Assembly: GCF_013377855.1 (NCBI RefSeq) | Contig: NZ_JABXYJ010000003.1 | Location: 351,368 to 415,367 of the forward strand | Direction: 5' to 3' | Source of the DNA: Cognatundibacterium oligocarboniphilum | GTDB lineage: Bacteria; Pseudomonadota; Gammaproteobacteria; Burkholderiales; Burkholderiaceae_D | Length of the DNA stretch: 64,000 nt | Shown here: one piece after another, positions 48,977 through 59,285 of the stretch | How the letters are laid out: every line of letters starts with the position of its first letter | How positions within the stretch are numbered: the stretch's first letter is position 1 | Notes under the pieces: model-generated | The model's input: only the letters and a program-made list of their open reading frames with translations | Told to the model about the DNA's origin: nothing | Database searches by the model: none | Program-made: the position numbers and the translations under genes

Positions 48977-50002
48977 TCAGAATGCGTGGTGGATACCAAC
49001 GTTCGCCAGACTTGCTGTTGCGCCGTTAGCCACAGCCAGACCACCGCCGTTGATGTTTGCATCATTTCTTACACGAGAGTAAGAACCATAGAGGTTCGTA
49101 CGCTTGGACAAGGAATGTGTGAAACCAACTGCCAGCTGTGTGCTGTTGTTCGCGCCGGATGCCAGATTGTTTTGCAGACGTGCCGCTGTTGCCAGGATGT
49201 TGTCAGCAGCAGTCACAGGCACGGTTACGCCCAGCATATAACCTTTTTGATCCAGTGTATTGTTGTCTGTTGTATCTTTAGAGTAGCCAAATGCTCCCTT
49301 AGCTACGCCAAAATCATAGGTTGCGCCCAACAATACGGACTTCAGACCGTTGCTGGCTGCATCATTCTGTTTGTAGTACACAGCGCCAACATACAGTGGG
49401 CCTGCAGCATATTGGCCGTTGATACCGACGGAACGGTTAGCCGATGTGTTGCCGGCAACTTCACCGAAGCCATACAGAGCCATAGTGCTAAAACCAGACA
49501 TATCGTTAGACTGGTAGCTGACACTGTTATTTACGCGCCATGAGCTGGCAGACAGGAAACCGAATACACCGCCTGTGGAAGTAGAGCCACCAGCAACACC
49601 AGATGTGAATCCCAGATCAAATGGATCAACTGCGTCGAAGAAGTAGAACTGTGGTGTGTACTGACGACCCATCTTCACAGTACCGAAATCACCCTGCAGA
49701 CCTACCCAAGACTGACGACCAAATGTCAGACCGCCCTGAGATGCACCGGAATCCATATAAATTCCTGCTTCCAGAGCAAAAATTGCTTTCAAACCGCTGC
49801 CCAGGTCTTCAGTACCTTTGAAGCCAAGACGGGAACCGCCTTGCTCGCCACTGTCCAGTGCATATTTAGTGCCCGAACCAGCACCACGATTGCCAGCCTG
49901 AACTGCCATATCGGCGATACCGTAGATAGTTACGGAAGACTGTGCTTGAGCAGAGCCTGCAACAGCAGCCATAGCGGCCAGAGCGATGAGTGATTTTTTC
50001 AT
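48977..50002 (-). CDS. Gram-negative porin (OmpC/Burkholderiales type)
   Basis: A 341-residue outer-membrane protein expected to form a 16-strand trimeric channel for small solutes. The signal peptide MKKSLIALAAMAAVAGSAQA is cleaved at AQA-QSSVTIYG. The QSSVTIYGIADMAVQ start, the SRLGFKGTEDLG motif, the loop-3 area VKMGRQYTPQFYFFD and the aromatic C-terminus (GIHHAF) are typical of betaproteobacterial porins. Selectivity cannot be read. Confidence 0.95.
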   Translation of the reverse strand: MKKSLIALAAMAAVAGSAQAQSSVTIYGIADMAVQAGNRGAGSGTKYALDSGEQGGSRLGFKGTEDLGSGLKAIFALEAGIYMDSGASQGGLTFGRQSWVGLQGDFGTVKMGRQYTPQFYFFDAVDPFDLGFTSGVAGGSTSTGGVFGFLSASSWRVNNSVSYQSNDMSGFSTMALYGFGEVAGNTSANRSVGINGQYAAGPLYVGAVYYKQNDAASNGLKSVLLGATYDFGVAKGAFGYSKDTTDNNTLDQKGYMLGVTVPVTAADNILATAARLQNNLASGANNSTQLAVGFTHSLSKRTNLYGSYSRVRNDANINGGGLAVANGATASLANVGIHHAF

Positions 50003-50352
50003 TTAAATTTCTCCAAAGGATTTCAAATAACAAAGCTGCGTTTCAATCGTGAAGCAAAATTCATAATTTGTGATGAAACCAAACTTCTTGTCTGTGAACT
50101 GCTAATCTCAACATACTGTATTTGACCAAATATGGCAGGCAAGAGCCAAGCTAAATCCGCACATTGTAAATATTTAAACAATTTTTTGTCTCACACCAAC
50201 AACAAATCCGATGTTAAATTGCAAATAAGAAAGCTTTTTATTAATTTCACTTCAACTTTTGTCTACCTATAAACTTCCTGTAAATTCGCTATTTATCAAT
50301 TTCCAGGAAAAACCCGTATCCTTAAACGTCAACGATCACGACACTAAAAAAC
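50003..50352. promoter_or_regulatory. AT-rich upstream region of the first porin gene
   Basis: A gap of about 415 bases lies between the two porin genes, including the downstream terminator of the second. It is AT-rich and carries the first porin's promoter, which I could not place with confidence. GGAG lies 9-10 bases before the porin ATG. No gene is seen. Confidence 0.45.
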
Positions 50353-50382
50353 AAAAATGCCAGCGCAATTGCTGGCATTTTT
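50353..50382 (-). terminator. Intrinsic terminator of the second porin gene
   Basis: Arms AAAAATGCCAGC (50353-50364) and GCTGGCATTTTT (50371-50382) with a 6-base loop, about 35 bases after the porin stop. Confidence 0.92.
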
Positions 50383-50417
50383 GAATATCTGTAAAACCCG
50401 CGAACTACATCGTCAGA

Positions 50418-51560
50418 TCAGAATGCATGCAGAATACCGACCGCAGTACGTACCGCGTGATCCTGATTAGCCAGATTGCCGATGATGCCCAGAGCCAGAC
50501 TGGTGTCTTGCAGAGAAGTGGAGCCTGCTTTGGCATAAGTCAGGGAAGCATAGGCCGTCGTACGCTTGCTGAATGCATACTTCACCAGACCAATGTACTG
50601 ATCTGCTTTACCAACGACATCACCCGAGCGCTTAGTGCCATAGTATGCGCCAGTGATCGTTGTCTGTGGCGACATCAGGTAATCGACGCCCAGACCAATC
50701 ACTTTGATCTTACGGTTATTCGCATTACCGAACGGAGCGATGACAATGTTGCCATCTACTGTATCCTGCGCATAGGTCGCACGCAGCACAACAGCAGGGT
50801 CAACTTTGTATTTGGCACCGGCAGCCCATGCTGTCAGTGTTGCTGTATTCGTGAAATCTTTCATCTTGGCATAAGCGACTGCCGCGCCGTTTGTACCGTC
50901 GGTGAAGAAGCCGGATGCGCCCATGTAGGAGCTGGCACCGGTATCACCCGCTTTCTCGCCGAAGCCATACATCAGCGCACCGCCAAAACCATTGGTGATC
51001 GGTGATACGTACTTAATCGAATTATTCTGACGCAGTGCAGTACCGCCCTGGTTGGTACCGAAGCCACCATACAATGCACCGGAATTCATACCGCCGAACA
51101 TCACGTTCGGGTTGCTGCCGGCATGCGCCAGACCGATCGGATCGGCCAAACCAACGGAGTCCACACCCAGAATATTGTTACGTCCGAACGTCACTGTACC
51201 GAAGTCACCGGACAAACCCACCCAGGACAAACGGTCAAACAGGGAGCTTGCATTACCGCCCTGGTTAAACACATTGCCACCAAAACCGGCTCCGGCCACA
51301 CCAGTATCGTTAAACAGTGTGCCTTCCAGATTGAAAATTGCCTTCAGGCCGCCGCCGAGGTCTTCGCTGCCTTTAACACCCCAACGGGATGTCAGCAACT
51401 GACCCGGATCCATTGCTATTTTACTGCCGCCTGACGCCGTCTGATTGGTTGTATAGACAGTAGCGGCATCAACGATACCGTAGAGTGTCACGGAAGATTG
51501 TGCAGAGGCTGTTGCGGCAAAAGCGCCCAGAATTGCGAAAGCAAGAAGTGATTTTTTCAT
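50418..51560 (-). CDS. Gram-negative porin (second copy, divergent sequence)
   Basis: A 380-residue outer-membrane porin with signal peptide MKKSLLAFAILGAFAATASA, mature start QSSVTLYGIVDAATVY and aromatic end (GILHAF). The ATG at 51558-51560 is chosen over an upstream in-frame start 8 codons earlier because of the signal peptide. It shares family motifs (SRWGVKGSEDLGGGLKAIF) with the neighbouring porin but differs greatly in loops, so the pair is not a recent duplication. Each has its own terminator. Confidence 0.94.
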   Translation of the reverse strand: MKKSLLAFAILGAFAATASAQSSVTLYGIVDAATVYTTNQTASGGSKIAMDPGQLLTSRWGVKGSEDLGGGLKAIFNLEGTLFNDTGVAGAGFGGNVFNQGGNASSLFDRLSWVGLSGDFGTVTFGRNNILGVDSVGLADPIGLAHAGSNPNVMFGGMNSGALYGGFGTNQGGTALRQNNSIKYVSPITNGFGGALMYGFGEKAGDTGASSYMGASGFFTDGTNGAAVAYAKMKDFTNTATLTAWAAGAKYKVDPAVVLRATYAQDTVDGNIVIAPFGNANNRKIKVIGLGVDYLMSPQTTITGAYYGTKRSGDVVGKADQYIGLVKYAFSKRTTAYASLTYAKAGSTSLQDTSLALGIIGNLANQDHAVRTAVGILHAF

Positions 51561-51898
51561 TGAAAACGTCTCCAAATTGGTCATGTGATTCGGCTATGTA
51601 TTGGTAGCTCTTATCGTTGGATTGATTACGGCTACTTGGTATTGCCAGTGCTTCCAAGCTGATTGATTAACAATCCAAGACTGATTGAACCAAACTACGC
51701 TGATTTGGGCAAAGAGAATTTGCGAACGACCGTATTTAAGCAAATTATATGTGGTGCGATCACAACATACTGTTTCTTTAAATTGGCAATCATGGTCCCG
51801 TGATAAACCTGCTCCAAAACAACATGGCCGCAGTAAAACAGCAAACCGGGAGAGATGTTTTACAATGACGAGTACTTTTCAATCTGACAGGATTTTGT
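51561..51898. promoter_or_regulatory. Divergent region between the second porin and coq7
   Basis: 338 bases without a supported gene. A minus-strand TATAAT at 51744-51749 could serve the porin, and next to it is TGTG-N7-CACA (51750-51764), which resembles a CRP/FNR-family half-symmetric site but with a spacer one base short of the CRP consensus. No -35 stands out. Confidence 0.35.
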
Positions 51899-52531
51899 AT
51901 GGCATTCCCTTTACCTGACCGCGCAATCCTGACTTTTGACCGTGCTTTGCGCACAGTCACGGCTCAGGCGCGCAGCTCTCGTCCTTACCCGGCAGCAGAG
52001 AGCGGCGTTGACCAACTGGACGAGCAACAAAAGCAACACAGCGCAGGACTGATGCGGGTCAATCATGTCGGCGAAATCTGCGCCCAGGCACTGTACGATG
52101 CGCAAAGCGCCTTTTCCCGCAGTACGGAAGTTGAGCGGCAGCTGCAACATTCGTGCATTGAAGAAGAAGATCATCTGGCCTGGACCGCAACACGGTTGCA
52201 GGAATTAAATTCACATGCCAGCCTCTTAAATCCGCTGTGGTATGCCGGGGCTTATTGCTGCGGCGTCGTTGCAGCAAAATGTGGCGATGCTGTCAGTCTC
52301 GGCTTTGTGGTCGAAACAGAACGGCAGGTAGAAGCCCATCTTGCAGGCCATCTGCAGCAATTGCCGGAGCAGGATCAGCGTTCACGCCTCATTGTGGAGC
52401 AGATGCGGCAAGATGAAATCGAACATGGCGCCGCAGCGCAGGCTTTGGGTGCGCGCGAAATGCCGGCACCGGTCAGATGGCTGATGAAAGGTATGGCCAG
52501 AGTCATGACCTCAACAGCTTATTTTATTTAA
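51899..52531 (+). CDS. coq7: 3-demethoxyubiquinol 3-hydroxylase
   Basis: A membrane-associated di-iron monooxygenase of ubiquinone synthesis (Coq7/CLK-1 type), used by bacteria lacking UbiF. The 210-residue protein shows the iron-binding repeats: NHVGEICAQALYDAQ with E-x2-H-type partner EEDHLAW, and VETERQVEAH with EIEHGAAA. The hydrophobic WYAGAYCCGVVA segment may sit in the membrane. It converges on the antiporter gene 17 bases away. Confidence 0.95.
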   Translation: MAFPLPDRAILTFDRALRTVTAQARSSRPYPAAESGVDQLDEQQKQHSAGLMRVNHVGEICAQALYDAQSAFSRSTEVERQLQHSCIEEEDHLAWTATRLQELNSHASLLNPLWYAGAYCCGVVAAKCGDAVSLGFVVETERQVEAHLAGHLQQLPEQDQRSRLIVEQMRQDEIEHGAAAQALGAREMPAPVRWLMKGMARVMTSTAYFI

Positions 52532-52548
52532 GGTTTCATTTAAAAAAG

Positions 52549-53811
52549 TTACATAAAATAAAAGAAGGTGGCGGCAATGCCGGTTGGTATCAGCGCTGCT
52601 GCAAACAAGCCCGCGGGATTGATTACCTGTCCATCAAAATGGTCTTTCAGGATGGAAAAACCTGCGGGATTCGGCGCATTTGCAATCACCGTCAAACCAC
52701 CGCCCGCGACGGCACCAGATACCAGGGCATATTTCGCACTATCAGATAAGCCTGATACCAGCGACCCCAGATAAGTCAGCGCAGCATTATCCGTGACGGC
52801 GGTCAACGCTGCCGCCCCCACAAATAAAATCGCATTATCCATTCCTGCCAGCACTGGCTGCAGCCACCATTGCTGCTGGCCGCCAAGCACAACCAATCCT
52901 GCCAGAAAAAACGCCACCAGCAACCCCTCTCTGAGCATCAGCCTGCTTTGATATTGGTTATAGGCTTCGGTAAATCCAAGGAAGAACAGAAACAGTCCGA
53001 AAAACACGACAGGGTAATGGGCAAACCAGACGGTGGCGCTCAAAAATAAAAAATGCACCAAGATCACCGGCCAGGGAATACGCACGCCGGCAACGGACTG
53101 CTCGTTATCTGCCAGCGCACTGAGTTCACGACGGAAAGCGACCGTCAGAAGTAAAGCATTCAGCACCACGGCACAAGCAGCCTTCCAGCCAAATACCTGC
53201 AGCATGAATGCGCTGTTCCACCCCCATTTTTCCGCCACCATCAGTACCGGAGGCGCGGCAAATGACGTCAGCACGCCACCGACAGACACATTCACAAACA
53301 GGACGCCCAGCGTCATGTATTTCATCTTTTCAGAGATCGGCCGGGAATAAAACTGGTCGCGCAACATCAGCGCTGCCAGGGTCATGGCGGCAGGTTCCGT
53401 AATCAATGAGCCGGTCAGCGGAATCAAAGACAGGCACAAAAAATAGCCTGCAAGGTGCGTATTAAACGGCAGGCTGCGCGCCAGCCGTAAAACCAGTTGC
53501 TGCACCGACCACAACACAGGGCGGGTACCGGCAATGACCAGAATCACGAATACAAACAAAGGCTCGGTAAAATTCCGGGATTCCAGATAATGCACAGCCT
53601 GTTTCTGATCTGTCATCAGCGCCATCACACAAACCAGCACCAGTGACCAGAAGCCGAATACCACCTCCACCTCGCCCACTAAATGCCATAATCCGGCATG
53701 ATGCCGGCTGTGATGCGCCCGCCGTAAAAAGTAAGCGCTTGAAAAAGTATGCAGCACTGCCAGCGCAAAAATACCTGCCGCCGTCACCGGCAATAAGGAT
53801 GCCGTTATCAT
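52549..53811 (-). CDS. Putative Na+/H+ antiporter family membrane protein
   Basis: A 420-residue polytopic inner-membrane protein with about ten hydrophobic segments. The pattern PAAMTLAALMLRDQFY, VNVSVGGVLTSFAAPPVLMVA and FVGAAALTAVTDNAALTYLGSLV corresponds to a family of putative Na+/H+ antiporters related to the ArsB/NhaD fold. I recognise the family but not a proven substrate. A conserved NAPNPAGFSIL motif lies near the C-terminus. Confidence 0.8.
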   Translation of the reverse strand: MITASLLPVTAAGIFALAVLHTFSSAYFLRRAHHSRHHAGLWHLVGEVEVVFGFWSLVLVCVMALMTDQKQAVHYLESRNFTEPLFVFVILVIAGTRPVLWSVQQLVLRLARSLPFNTHLAGYFLCLSLIPLTGSLITEPAAMTLAALMLRDQFYSRPISEKMKYMTLGVLFVNVSVGGVLTSFAAPPVLMVAEKWGWNSAFMLQVFGWKAACAVVLNALLLTVAFRRELSALADNEQSVAGVRIPWPVILVHFLFLSATVWFAHYPVVFFGLFLFFLGFTEAYNQYQSRLMLREGLLVAFFLAGLVVLGGQQQWWLQPVLAGMDNAILFVGAAALTAVTDNAALTYLGSLVSGLSDSAKYALVSGAVAGGGLTVIANAPNPAGFSILKDHFDGQVINPAGLFAAALIPTGIAATFFYFM

Positions 53812-53935
53812 GTTATCTCCTGAAAGCAGATGCCGGGCGGAATCTGACTGCTTGTTATCCGCACGACATAGTTGAGTTTTTGAATGCTGCGCCTTTCAGT
53901 TTTTCAGCCACTGCCACTGACGCATCTGTCCACGC

Positions 53936-56218
53936 TCAAATCTTGTCGAGCTTCGCAATACTCAGATCCAGCAGCTTCATGCCGAATTGTCCAAAATTGA
54001 TATGAGCACGCGCACTGCTGCCGCTGCCTTCAATATTGACAATGACACCTTCGCCAAATTTTGCATGCAAGACATTTTGCCCGATACGCCAGCCATGACT
54101 GTCCTGCGCTTTGCTCATGCCCTGTGCGAGCCGGTTCGCTTCTGCTGCGGGAGCCTCGTCCCAGGCGGATTTTTTATTCCCGAACCAGCTCGGCTGGATT
54201 TTCGGCGACAACCATTTCAGGGACTCGTCCGGCAATTCATCCAGAAAACGGGAACGCATGTTGTACCGCGTCTGCCCATGCAACATACGGGTCTGCGAGA
54301 AGCTCAGGTACAAACGCTGGCGCGCGCGCGTAATCGCTACATACATCAGCCTGCGCTCTTCTTCCACGCCGGATGCTTCCTGCATACTGTTCTCATGCGG
54401 GAATAATCCTTCTTCCAGGCCGGTGATAAACACGGCATCAAACTCCAGCCCTTTGGCGGAATGCACCGTCATCAATTGCAGGGCATCCTGCCCCGCCTGC
54501 GCCTGATTGTCGCCGGCCTCCAGCGACGCATGCGACAGAAAAGCCGACAGCGGAGACATCACCGCCGGCAAGGCCGCATCGGCATCGATCACCGTCACGC
54601 CATCTGCTGCGGCCGGCAATGCAGCAGCGCTGGCAGGGCCGGCCAGCGCCGGCGCTTCGCGGCTGAATCCCTCTTCGGAAACAAAAAGCGTCGCCGCACT
54701 GACCAGCTGTTCCAGGTTTTCAATCCGGTCAGCACCTTCTTTTTCAGTCTGGTAATGCGTCAGCAGGGTACTCAGATCCAGCACCACCTGCACCATTTCC
54801 GGTAAGGGCAAATTCTGCGTTTCAAAACGCGCGGACTCAATCAGCCGGACAAAATTCGCCAGCGATGACCCCGCTTTCCCTCCCACATGCGGCACGGCGG
54901 CATACAGTGAAATACCATGCTGTCTGGCGGCATCCTGCAATTGCTCCATGGAGCGGGCGCCGATGCCGCGTGCCGGAAAATTCACAACCCGCAAAAACGC
55001 AGAATCATTATGCGGATTATCCATCAGCTGCAGATAGGCGATGGCATGCTTGATTTCGGCGCGCTCAAAAAAGCGCTGCCCGCCATAAACGCGGTAAGGA
55101 ATACCGGCGGTGAACAAGGCATGCTCGATGACGCGCGACTGGGCATTGGAGCGGTACAGGATCGCAATCTCACTGCGCAGGCTGCCTTCACGGATCAGGT
55201 TTTTCGCTTCGTCGATGATCCAGTTGGCCTCCTGAATGTCGCTGCTGGCTTCCATGATGCGTACAGGCTCGCCATGTCCGGCATCGGTGCGCAGATTTTT
55301 ACCAAGACGTTTGCTGTTATTGGCGATCAGCACGTTGGCGCTGTCGAGAATATGTCCGTGAGAGCGGTAATTCTGCTCCAGCTTAATCAGATTCCGCACC
55401 TGGAATTCGCGTTCAAAAGCAGACATATTACCGACGTTGGCTCCGCGAAATGCGTAGATACTCTGATCGTCGTCACCGACTGCGAATACGGCCGCCGATT
55501 CCTGCTTTCCTGCACCGGCCATCAGTTTCAGCCATTGGTACTGCAGATCATTGGTATCCTGAAACTCATCCACCAGAATATGCCGGAAACGCGCCTGATA
55601 ATGTTCGCGCAAAGGCTGGTTACGGCTCAGCAATTCAAAGGTACGCAACAACAGCTCGGCAAAATCCACCACACCTTCCCGCTGGCACTGGGCATCATAC
55701 AGATCGTACAGTGCAACCATCTTGCGGTTGAAATCATCGTGAGCCTCCACCTGCGCAGCTCTCAGCCCCTGATCTTTGGCGCTGTTGATGAAATACATCA
55801 GTGTTCTTGGCGGGAATTTTTCATCATCAATATTATTTGCTTTCAACAAACGCTTAATGAAAGACAACTGATCGCCGGAGTCCAGGATCTGGAAGGTCTG
55901 CGGCAATCCGGCGTCGCGGTGATGCGCGCGCAGCAAGCGGTTGCAAAGACCGTGGAAAGTACCGATCCACATACCGCGCGTATTGATCGGCAACAGCGCT
56001 GATAAGCGCGTCAGCATTTCCTTCGCCGCCTTGTTGGTAAACGTCACGGCCAGAATCCCGCCGGGAGAAACCTGCCCGGTCTGTATCAGCCAGGCAATCC
56101 GGGTGGTCAGGACGCGCGTCTTGCCGGAACCGGCACCTGCCAGAATCAGCGCGGATTGAGAAGGAAGCGTGACAGCCGCCAGTTGTTCAGGATTGAGGTT
56201 GTGAAGTAAATTTTGCAT
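53936..56218 (-). CDS. uvrD: DNA helicase II (UvrD/PcrA-like)
   Basis: A superfamily 1 3'-5' helicase for nucleotide excision and mismatch repair. The 760-residue protein has Walker A AGAGSGKT at 27-34, motif II VDEFQDTN, motif III GDDDQSIYAFRGA, motif V TVHSAKGLEFDAVFI and motif VI ALTRAR-like VAITRARQRLYL. The C-terminal tail carries a tudor-like GQNVLHAKFGEGVIVNIEG, as in UvrD. An internal Ala-rich segment near residues 540-565 is a lineage insertion or linker. Confidence 0.95.
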   Translation of the reverse strand: MQNLLHNLNPEQLAAVTLPSQSALILAGAGSGKTRVLTTRIAWLIQTGQVSPGGILAVTFTNKAAKEMLTRLSALLPINTRGMWIGTFHGLCNRLLRAHHRDAGLPQTFQILDSGDQLSFIKRLLKANNIDDEKFPPRTLMYFINSAKDQGLRAAQVEAHDDFNRKMVALYDLYDAQCQREGVVDFAELLLRTFELLSRNQPLREHYQARFRHILVDEFQDTNDLQYQWLKLMAGAGKQESAAVFAVGDDDQSIYAFRGANVGNMSAFEREFQVRNLIKLEQNYRSHGHILDSANVLIANNSKRLGKNLRTDAGHGEPVRIMEASSDIQEANWIIDEAKNLIREGSLRSEIAILYRSNAQSRVIEHALFTAGIPYRVYGGQRFFERAEIKHAIAYLQLMDNPHNDSAFLRVVNFPARGIGARSMEQLQDAARQHGISLYAAVPHVGGKAGSSLANFVRLIESARFETQNLPLPEMVQVVLDLSTLLTHYQTEKEGADRIENLEQLVSAATLFVSEEGFSREAPALAGPASAAALPAAADGVTVIDADAALPAVMSPLSAFLSHASLEAGDNQAQAGQDALQLMTVHSAKGLEFDAVFITGLEEGLFPHENSMQEASGVEEERRLMYVAITRARQRLYLSFSQTRMLHGQTRYNMRSRFLDELPDESLKWLSPKIQPSWFGNKKSAWDEAPAAEANRLAQGMSKAQDSHGWRIGQNVLHAKFGEGVIVNIEGSGSSARAHINFGQFGMKLLDLSIAKLDKI

Positions 56219-56297
56219 CCCGCGATTATACGGGACTCTACGGTAGTGTCAGGCGATATGAGACTCAACAGCGCTGATGCCGCGACCTCATCGGGGC

Positions 56298-57008
56298 TCA
56301 GATTCCAAGTACGGCAGTCAGGGCAATTTCCATCATGCGCCCGAAGCTGTCCTGCCGCTCTGCTGCCGTCAGGCTGGCGCCAGTACGAATCTGGTCAGCA
56401 ACGGTCAGCAGCGTTAACGCACTGGCCCCGTATTCAGCCGCCAGCCCGTATAAACCGGCGGCCTCCATCTCTACCGCCAGTATCCGCATCTTTTCCATCT
56501 TCTCCAGCATTTCCGGCTGGGCCGAGTAAAACAGATCGGCAGAAAACACATTGCCGACATGCACCGGATAATTCAGCCGCCGGGCGGTATCGCAGGCCTG
56601 CGCCAGCAGTGCATAATCGGCAATCGCTGCAAAATCATGGCCCAGAAAGCGCATGCGGTTGACCTTGCTGTCCGTACCAGCCCCCTGAGCGATCACGATG
56701 TCCTGTAATTGCAGATGCGGTGCAATCGCGCCGCAGGAACCAACCCGGATCAGGGTACGGGCGCCATACTCGCGGATCAGCTCGGTGGCGTAAATACTCA
56801 GGGAAGGAATGCCCATGCCATGTGCCATCACCGAAATTCTGCGGCCGCGGTAATAGCCTGTATAACCATACATATTGCGGATATCCGTCACCAGCTTTGC
56901 CTGCTCCAGCCAGTTATCGGCAATCATGCGGGCACGCAGCGGATCACCGGGCATCAGCACGATATCTGAAAAATCACCCGGAGATGCCGCTATATGTGGG
57001 GTTGCCAT
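56298..57008 (-). CDS. deoD: Purine nucleoside phosphorylase, DeoD type
   Basis: Splits purine (deoxy)nucleosides with phosphate. The 236-residue hexameric-type enzyme has the phosphate-binding [22 protein letters not shown], and [12 protein letters not shown]; the catalytic Asp region is [11 protein letters not shown], close to the D204 segment of E. coli. The start overlaps the deoA 3' end by 19 bases. Confidence 0.94.
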   Translation of the reverse strand: MATPHIAASPGDFSDIVLMPGDPLRARMIADNWLEQAKLVTDIRNMYGYTGYYRGRRISVMAHGMGIPSLSIYATELIREYGARTLIRVGSCGAIAPHLQLQDIVIAQGAGTDSKVNRMRFLGHDFAAIADYALLAQACDTARRLNYPVHVGNVFSADLFYSAQPEMLEKMEKMRILAVEMEAAGLYGLAAEYGASALTLLTVADQIRTGASLTAAERQDSFGRMMEIALTAVLGI

Positions 57009-58375
57009 GTTTTACTTTCATGAGGATGTCCGGCCTGCAGACAAGCCAGTATCTGCTGTGGGGCAAAGGGTTGTACATCGGCCAGCTGGAATGCCTCGCG
57101 CACAGCGATGGCCGCGCGCTGATAAGCGCCTTCGTCCCGGGCATGAACGATGGCGAGCGGCGTTTCGCTGGTGACCGGCTGCGTCAGCTCGGCCAGATGG
57201 CTGAGACCAACCCGCAAATCAGGCACCGCATCCGGCTGTGCGCGGCCACCGCCCAGCCTGACAACCGTCCATCCCAGTGCCCGGGTGTCGATCTGCTCGA
57301 CATAGCGCAGCTCTCCCGGCGGGATTGCCGCATACACAGGACGCACGCAATCAGCGGCTGGTAAATAGTTTTGAAAATGGCTGATGAAGTCAGACGGGCC
57401 ACCCAGTGCGGCACACATTTGTCCAAATTTTTCCGCCGCCCGCCCTGATTGCAATACATCCTGCAACATCTGCCCGGCCTGTGCCGGATCGTCTGCCAGA
57501 CCACTGATCTGCAACAATTCGGCTCCCAGTGCGAGCACGACCTGATGCAGGCGCGGCGGACATTGATCCTGACGCAGATAATGCATGGCCTGCACCAGCT
57601 CCAGTGCATTTCCCGCGGCACTGGACAAAGGCTGATTCATGTCGGTCAGCAATGCCGAACAGGTCATGTTCATACCGGCAGCCACTTCCCGTATCCAGCA
57701 ACCAAGCTGGGTGGCGCGGGTCAGGTCAGGGCTGACTGCGCCATTGCCCAGCTTGATGTCCATGACCAGATAGTCAATCCCTGCCGCTTTTTTCTTGGAC
57801 AAGATAGAGGCGGTAATCAGCGAAATGGAGTCAATCGTTGCCGTCACATCCCGCACTGCGTACAGACGCCGGTCAGCCGGTGCCAGCGTTTCCGTCTGGC
57901 CAACGATCGCCAAGCCACACTGACGGATCACCTGCTGCAGTTTTTGAATATCCGGCGTGATGCAGTAACCCGGAATCGCTTCCAGCTTATCCAGCGTGCC
58001 GCCGGTATGCCCCAGCCTTCTGCCGGTAATCATCGGCACCACTGCGCCACAGGCAGCCAGCATCGGCGCCAGCACCAGCGATACCAGATCACCGACGCCG
58101 CCAGTCGAATGCTTATCCACCACCGGCCCGGGCAACGCCATGCCGGACCAATCCAGCATGGTTCCCGAAGCGGCCATGGCATTGGTCAGATGCACACATT
58201 CCTGCCGGTTCAGACCGGAGAGCCAGCTCGCCATCGCAAAAGCGCCCAGCTGACAATCAGACCAGCTGCCATCACAGATACCCTGCACAGCACTGGCAAT
58301 CTGCGTTGCGCTAAGAATGTCGCCATCGCGCTTGGCAGCAATCACTTCCTGCGGAAGAAAGGCTCTGGCAGGCAT
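56990..58375 (-). CDS. deoA: Thymidine phosphorylase
   Basis: Converts thymidine and phosphate to thymine and deoxyribose-1-phosphate. The ATG at 58373-58375 gives 461 residues starting [18 protein letters not shown]; 30 further open codons upstream overlap deoC and are rejected. The diagnostic motif [17 protein letters not shown] appears as [20 protein letters not shown], with [10 protein letters not shown] before it. It starts 4 bases after the deoC stop. Confidence 0.93.
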   Translation of the reverse strand: MPARAFLPQEVIAAKRDGDILSATQIASAVQGICDGSWSDCQLGAFAMASWLSGLNRQECVHLTNAMAASGTMLDWSGMALPGPVVDKHSTGGVGDLVSLVLAPMLAACGAVVPMITGRRLGHTGGTLDKLEAIPGYCITPDIQKLQQVIRQCGLAIVGQTETLAPADRRLYAVRDVTATIDSISLITASILSKKKAAGIDYLVMDIKLGNGAVSPDLTRATQLGCWIREVAAGMNMTCSALLTDMNQPLSSAAGNALELVQAMHYLRQDQCPPRLHQVVLALGAELLQISGLADDPAQAGQMLQDVLQSGRAAEKFGQMCAALGGPSDFISHFQNYLPAADCVRPVYAAIPPGELRYVEQIDTRALGWTVVRLGGGRAQPDAVPDLRVGLSHLAELTQPVTSETPLAIVHARDEGAYQRAAIAVREAFQLADVQPFAPQQILACLQAGHPHESKTWQPHI

Positions 58376-58379
58376 TTTG

Positions 58380-59162
58380 TCAGTAGGAAGAAGACGGGGT
58401 ATGGTGTGTGTCTGCCAGCGCTGCGCTGACATCCGCCAGCAAACCGGAAGCGCCAAAGCGCACATGCGAAGGCGTCACCCAGGACGGCCCCATGATACGG
58501 TCGGTCAACGCCAGATAGACTGCCGCATCCTCCAGCGTGCGGATGCCTCCTGCGGCCTTGAAACCACATTGACCACCCTGCTCGGCAATCACCTGCAACA
58601 TGATCTCTGCCGCTGCAGCAGTGGCATTGACCGTCACTTTTCCGGTCGATGTTTTAATGAAATCAGCGCCAGCCTGAATCGCAATTTCGCTCGCCTGCCG
58701 GATCAGCGCAGGCGACTGCAGGACGCCTGTTTCCAGAATTACCTTCAGAACTCTGTCGCCACAAACCTGTTTACAGGCGCGCACCAGGCGCTCTCCGGTT
58801 AAGGCATCGCCGGCCATCAGCGCGCGGTAGGGGAACACCACATCCACTTCATCCGCTCCGTGCATGACAGCAGTCTGCGTTTCAGCGATAACGGCTGCCA
58901 CTTCATGGATGCCATCCGGAAAATTACAAACCGTTGCAATCCGCACTGCATCAGCATGTTCGTGAGATAGCTGCTTGCGTGCCAGACCGATAAAACGGGA
59001 ATAAATACACAAAGCCGCCACATACATCTGACCGGTCTGCACCTGCCCGCACAAGTTGACAATACGTTCCGGCGTATCATCTTCATTCAGGCTGGTCAGA
59101 TCAATCAGCGACACAACCCGCCCTGCCAACGCACGGCGATCATTCATCATGGTGGCATCCAT
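58380..59162 (-). CDS. deoC: Deoxyribose-phosphate aldolase
   Basis: Splits deoxyribose-5-phosphate to acetaldehyde and glyceraldehyde-3-phosphate. The 260-residue protein has the Schiff-base lysine in DFIKTSTGKVT and the second lysine in GFKAAGGIRTL. The length fits the E. coli type. GGAG lies 6 bases before the ATG. It is first of deoC-deoA-deoD; the phosphopentomutase deoB, needed to link them, is not in the window. Confidence 0.95.
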   Translation of the reverse strand: MDATMMNDRRALAGRVVSLIDLTSLNEDDTPERIVNLCGQVQTGQMYVAALCIYSRFIGLARKQLSHEHADAVRIATVCNFPDGIHEVAAVIAETQTAVMHGADEVDVVFPYRALMAGDALTGERLVRACKQVCGDRVLKVILETGVLQSPALIRQASEIAIQAGADFIKTSTGKVTVNATAAAAEIMLQVIAEQGGQCGFKAAGGIRTLEDAAVYLALTDRIMGPSWVTPSHVRFGASGLLADVSAALADTHHTPSSSY

Positions 59163-59285
59163 ACCAGCTCCCGGTCAAACAAACAGAATGCTGATTCTAT
59201 TAGTGCCAGCCTTTGCCCGCCGGTCTTTTTCCCGGTTTATTGCTACATATCAAAGTGGTTTCCGCACACCAATATTTCCGGGAGA

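Noticed and set aside
48977..51560. The two porin genes as a recent tandem duplication
   Set aside because: Only family motifs and the signal-peptide pattern agree; loops and lengths (341 and 380 residues) differ widely, so any duplication is old.
59195..59215. TGGCAC on the minus strand before deoC as a sigma-54 promoter
   Set aside because: The downstream bases are AGAAT rather than TTGC, so the -12 element is missing.
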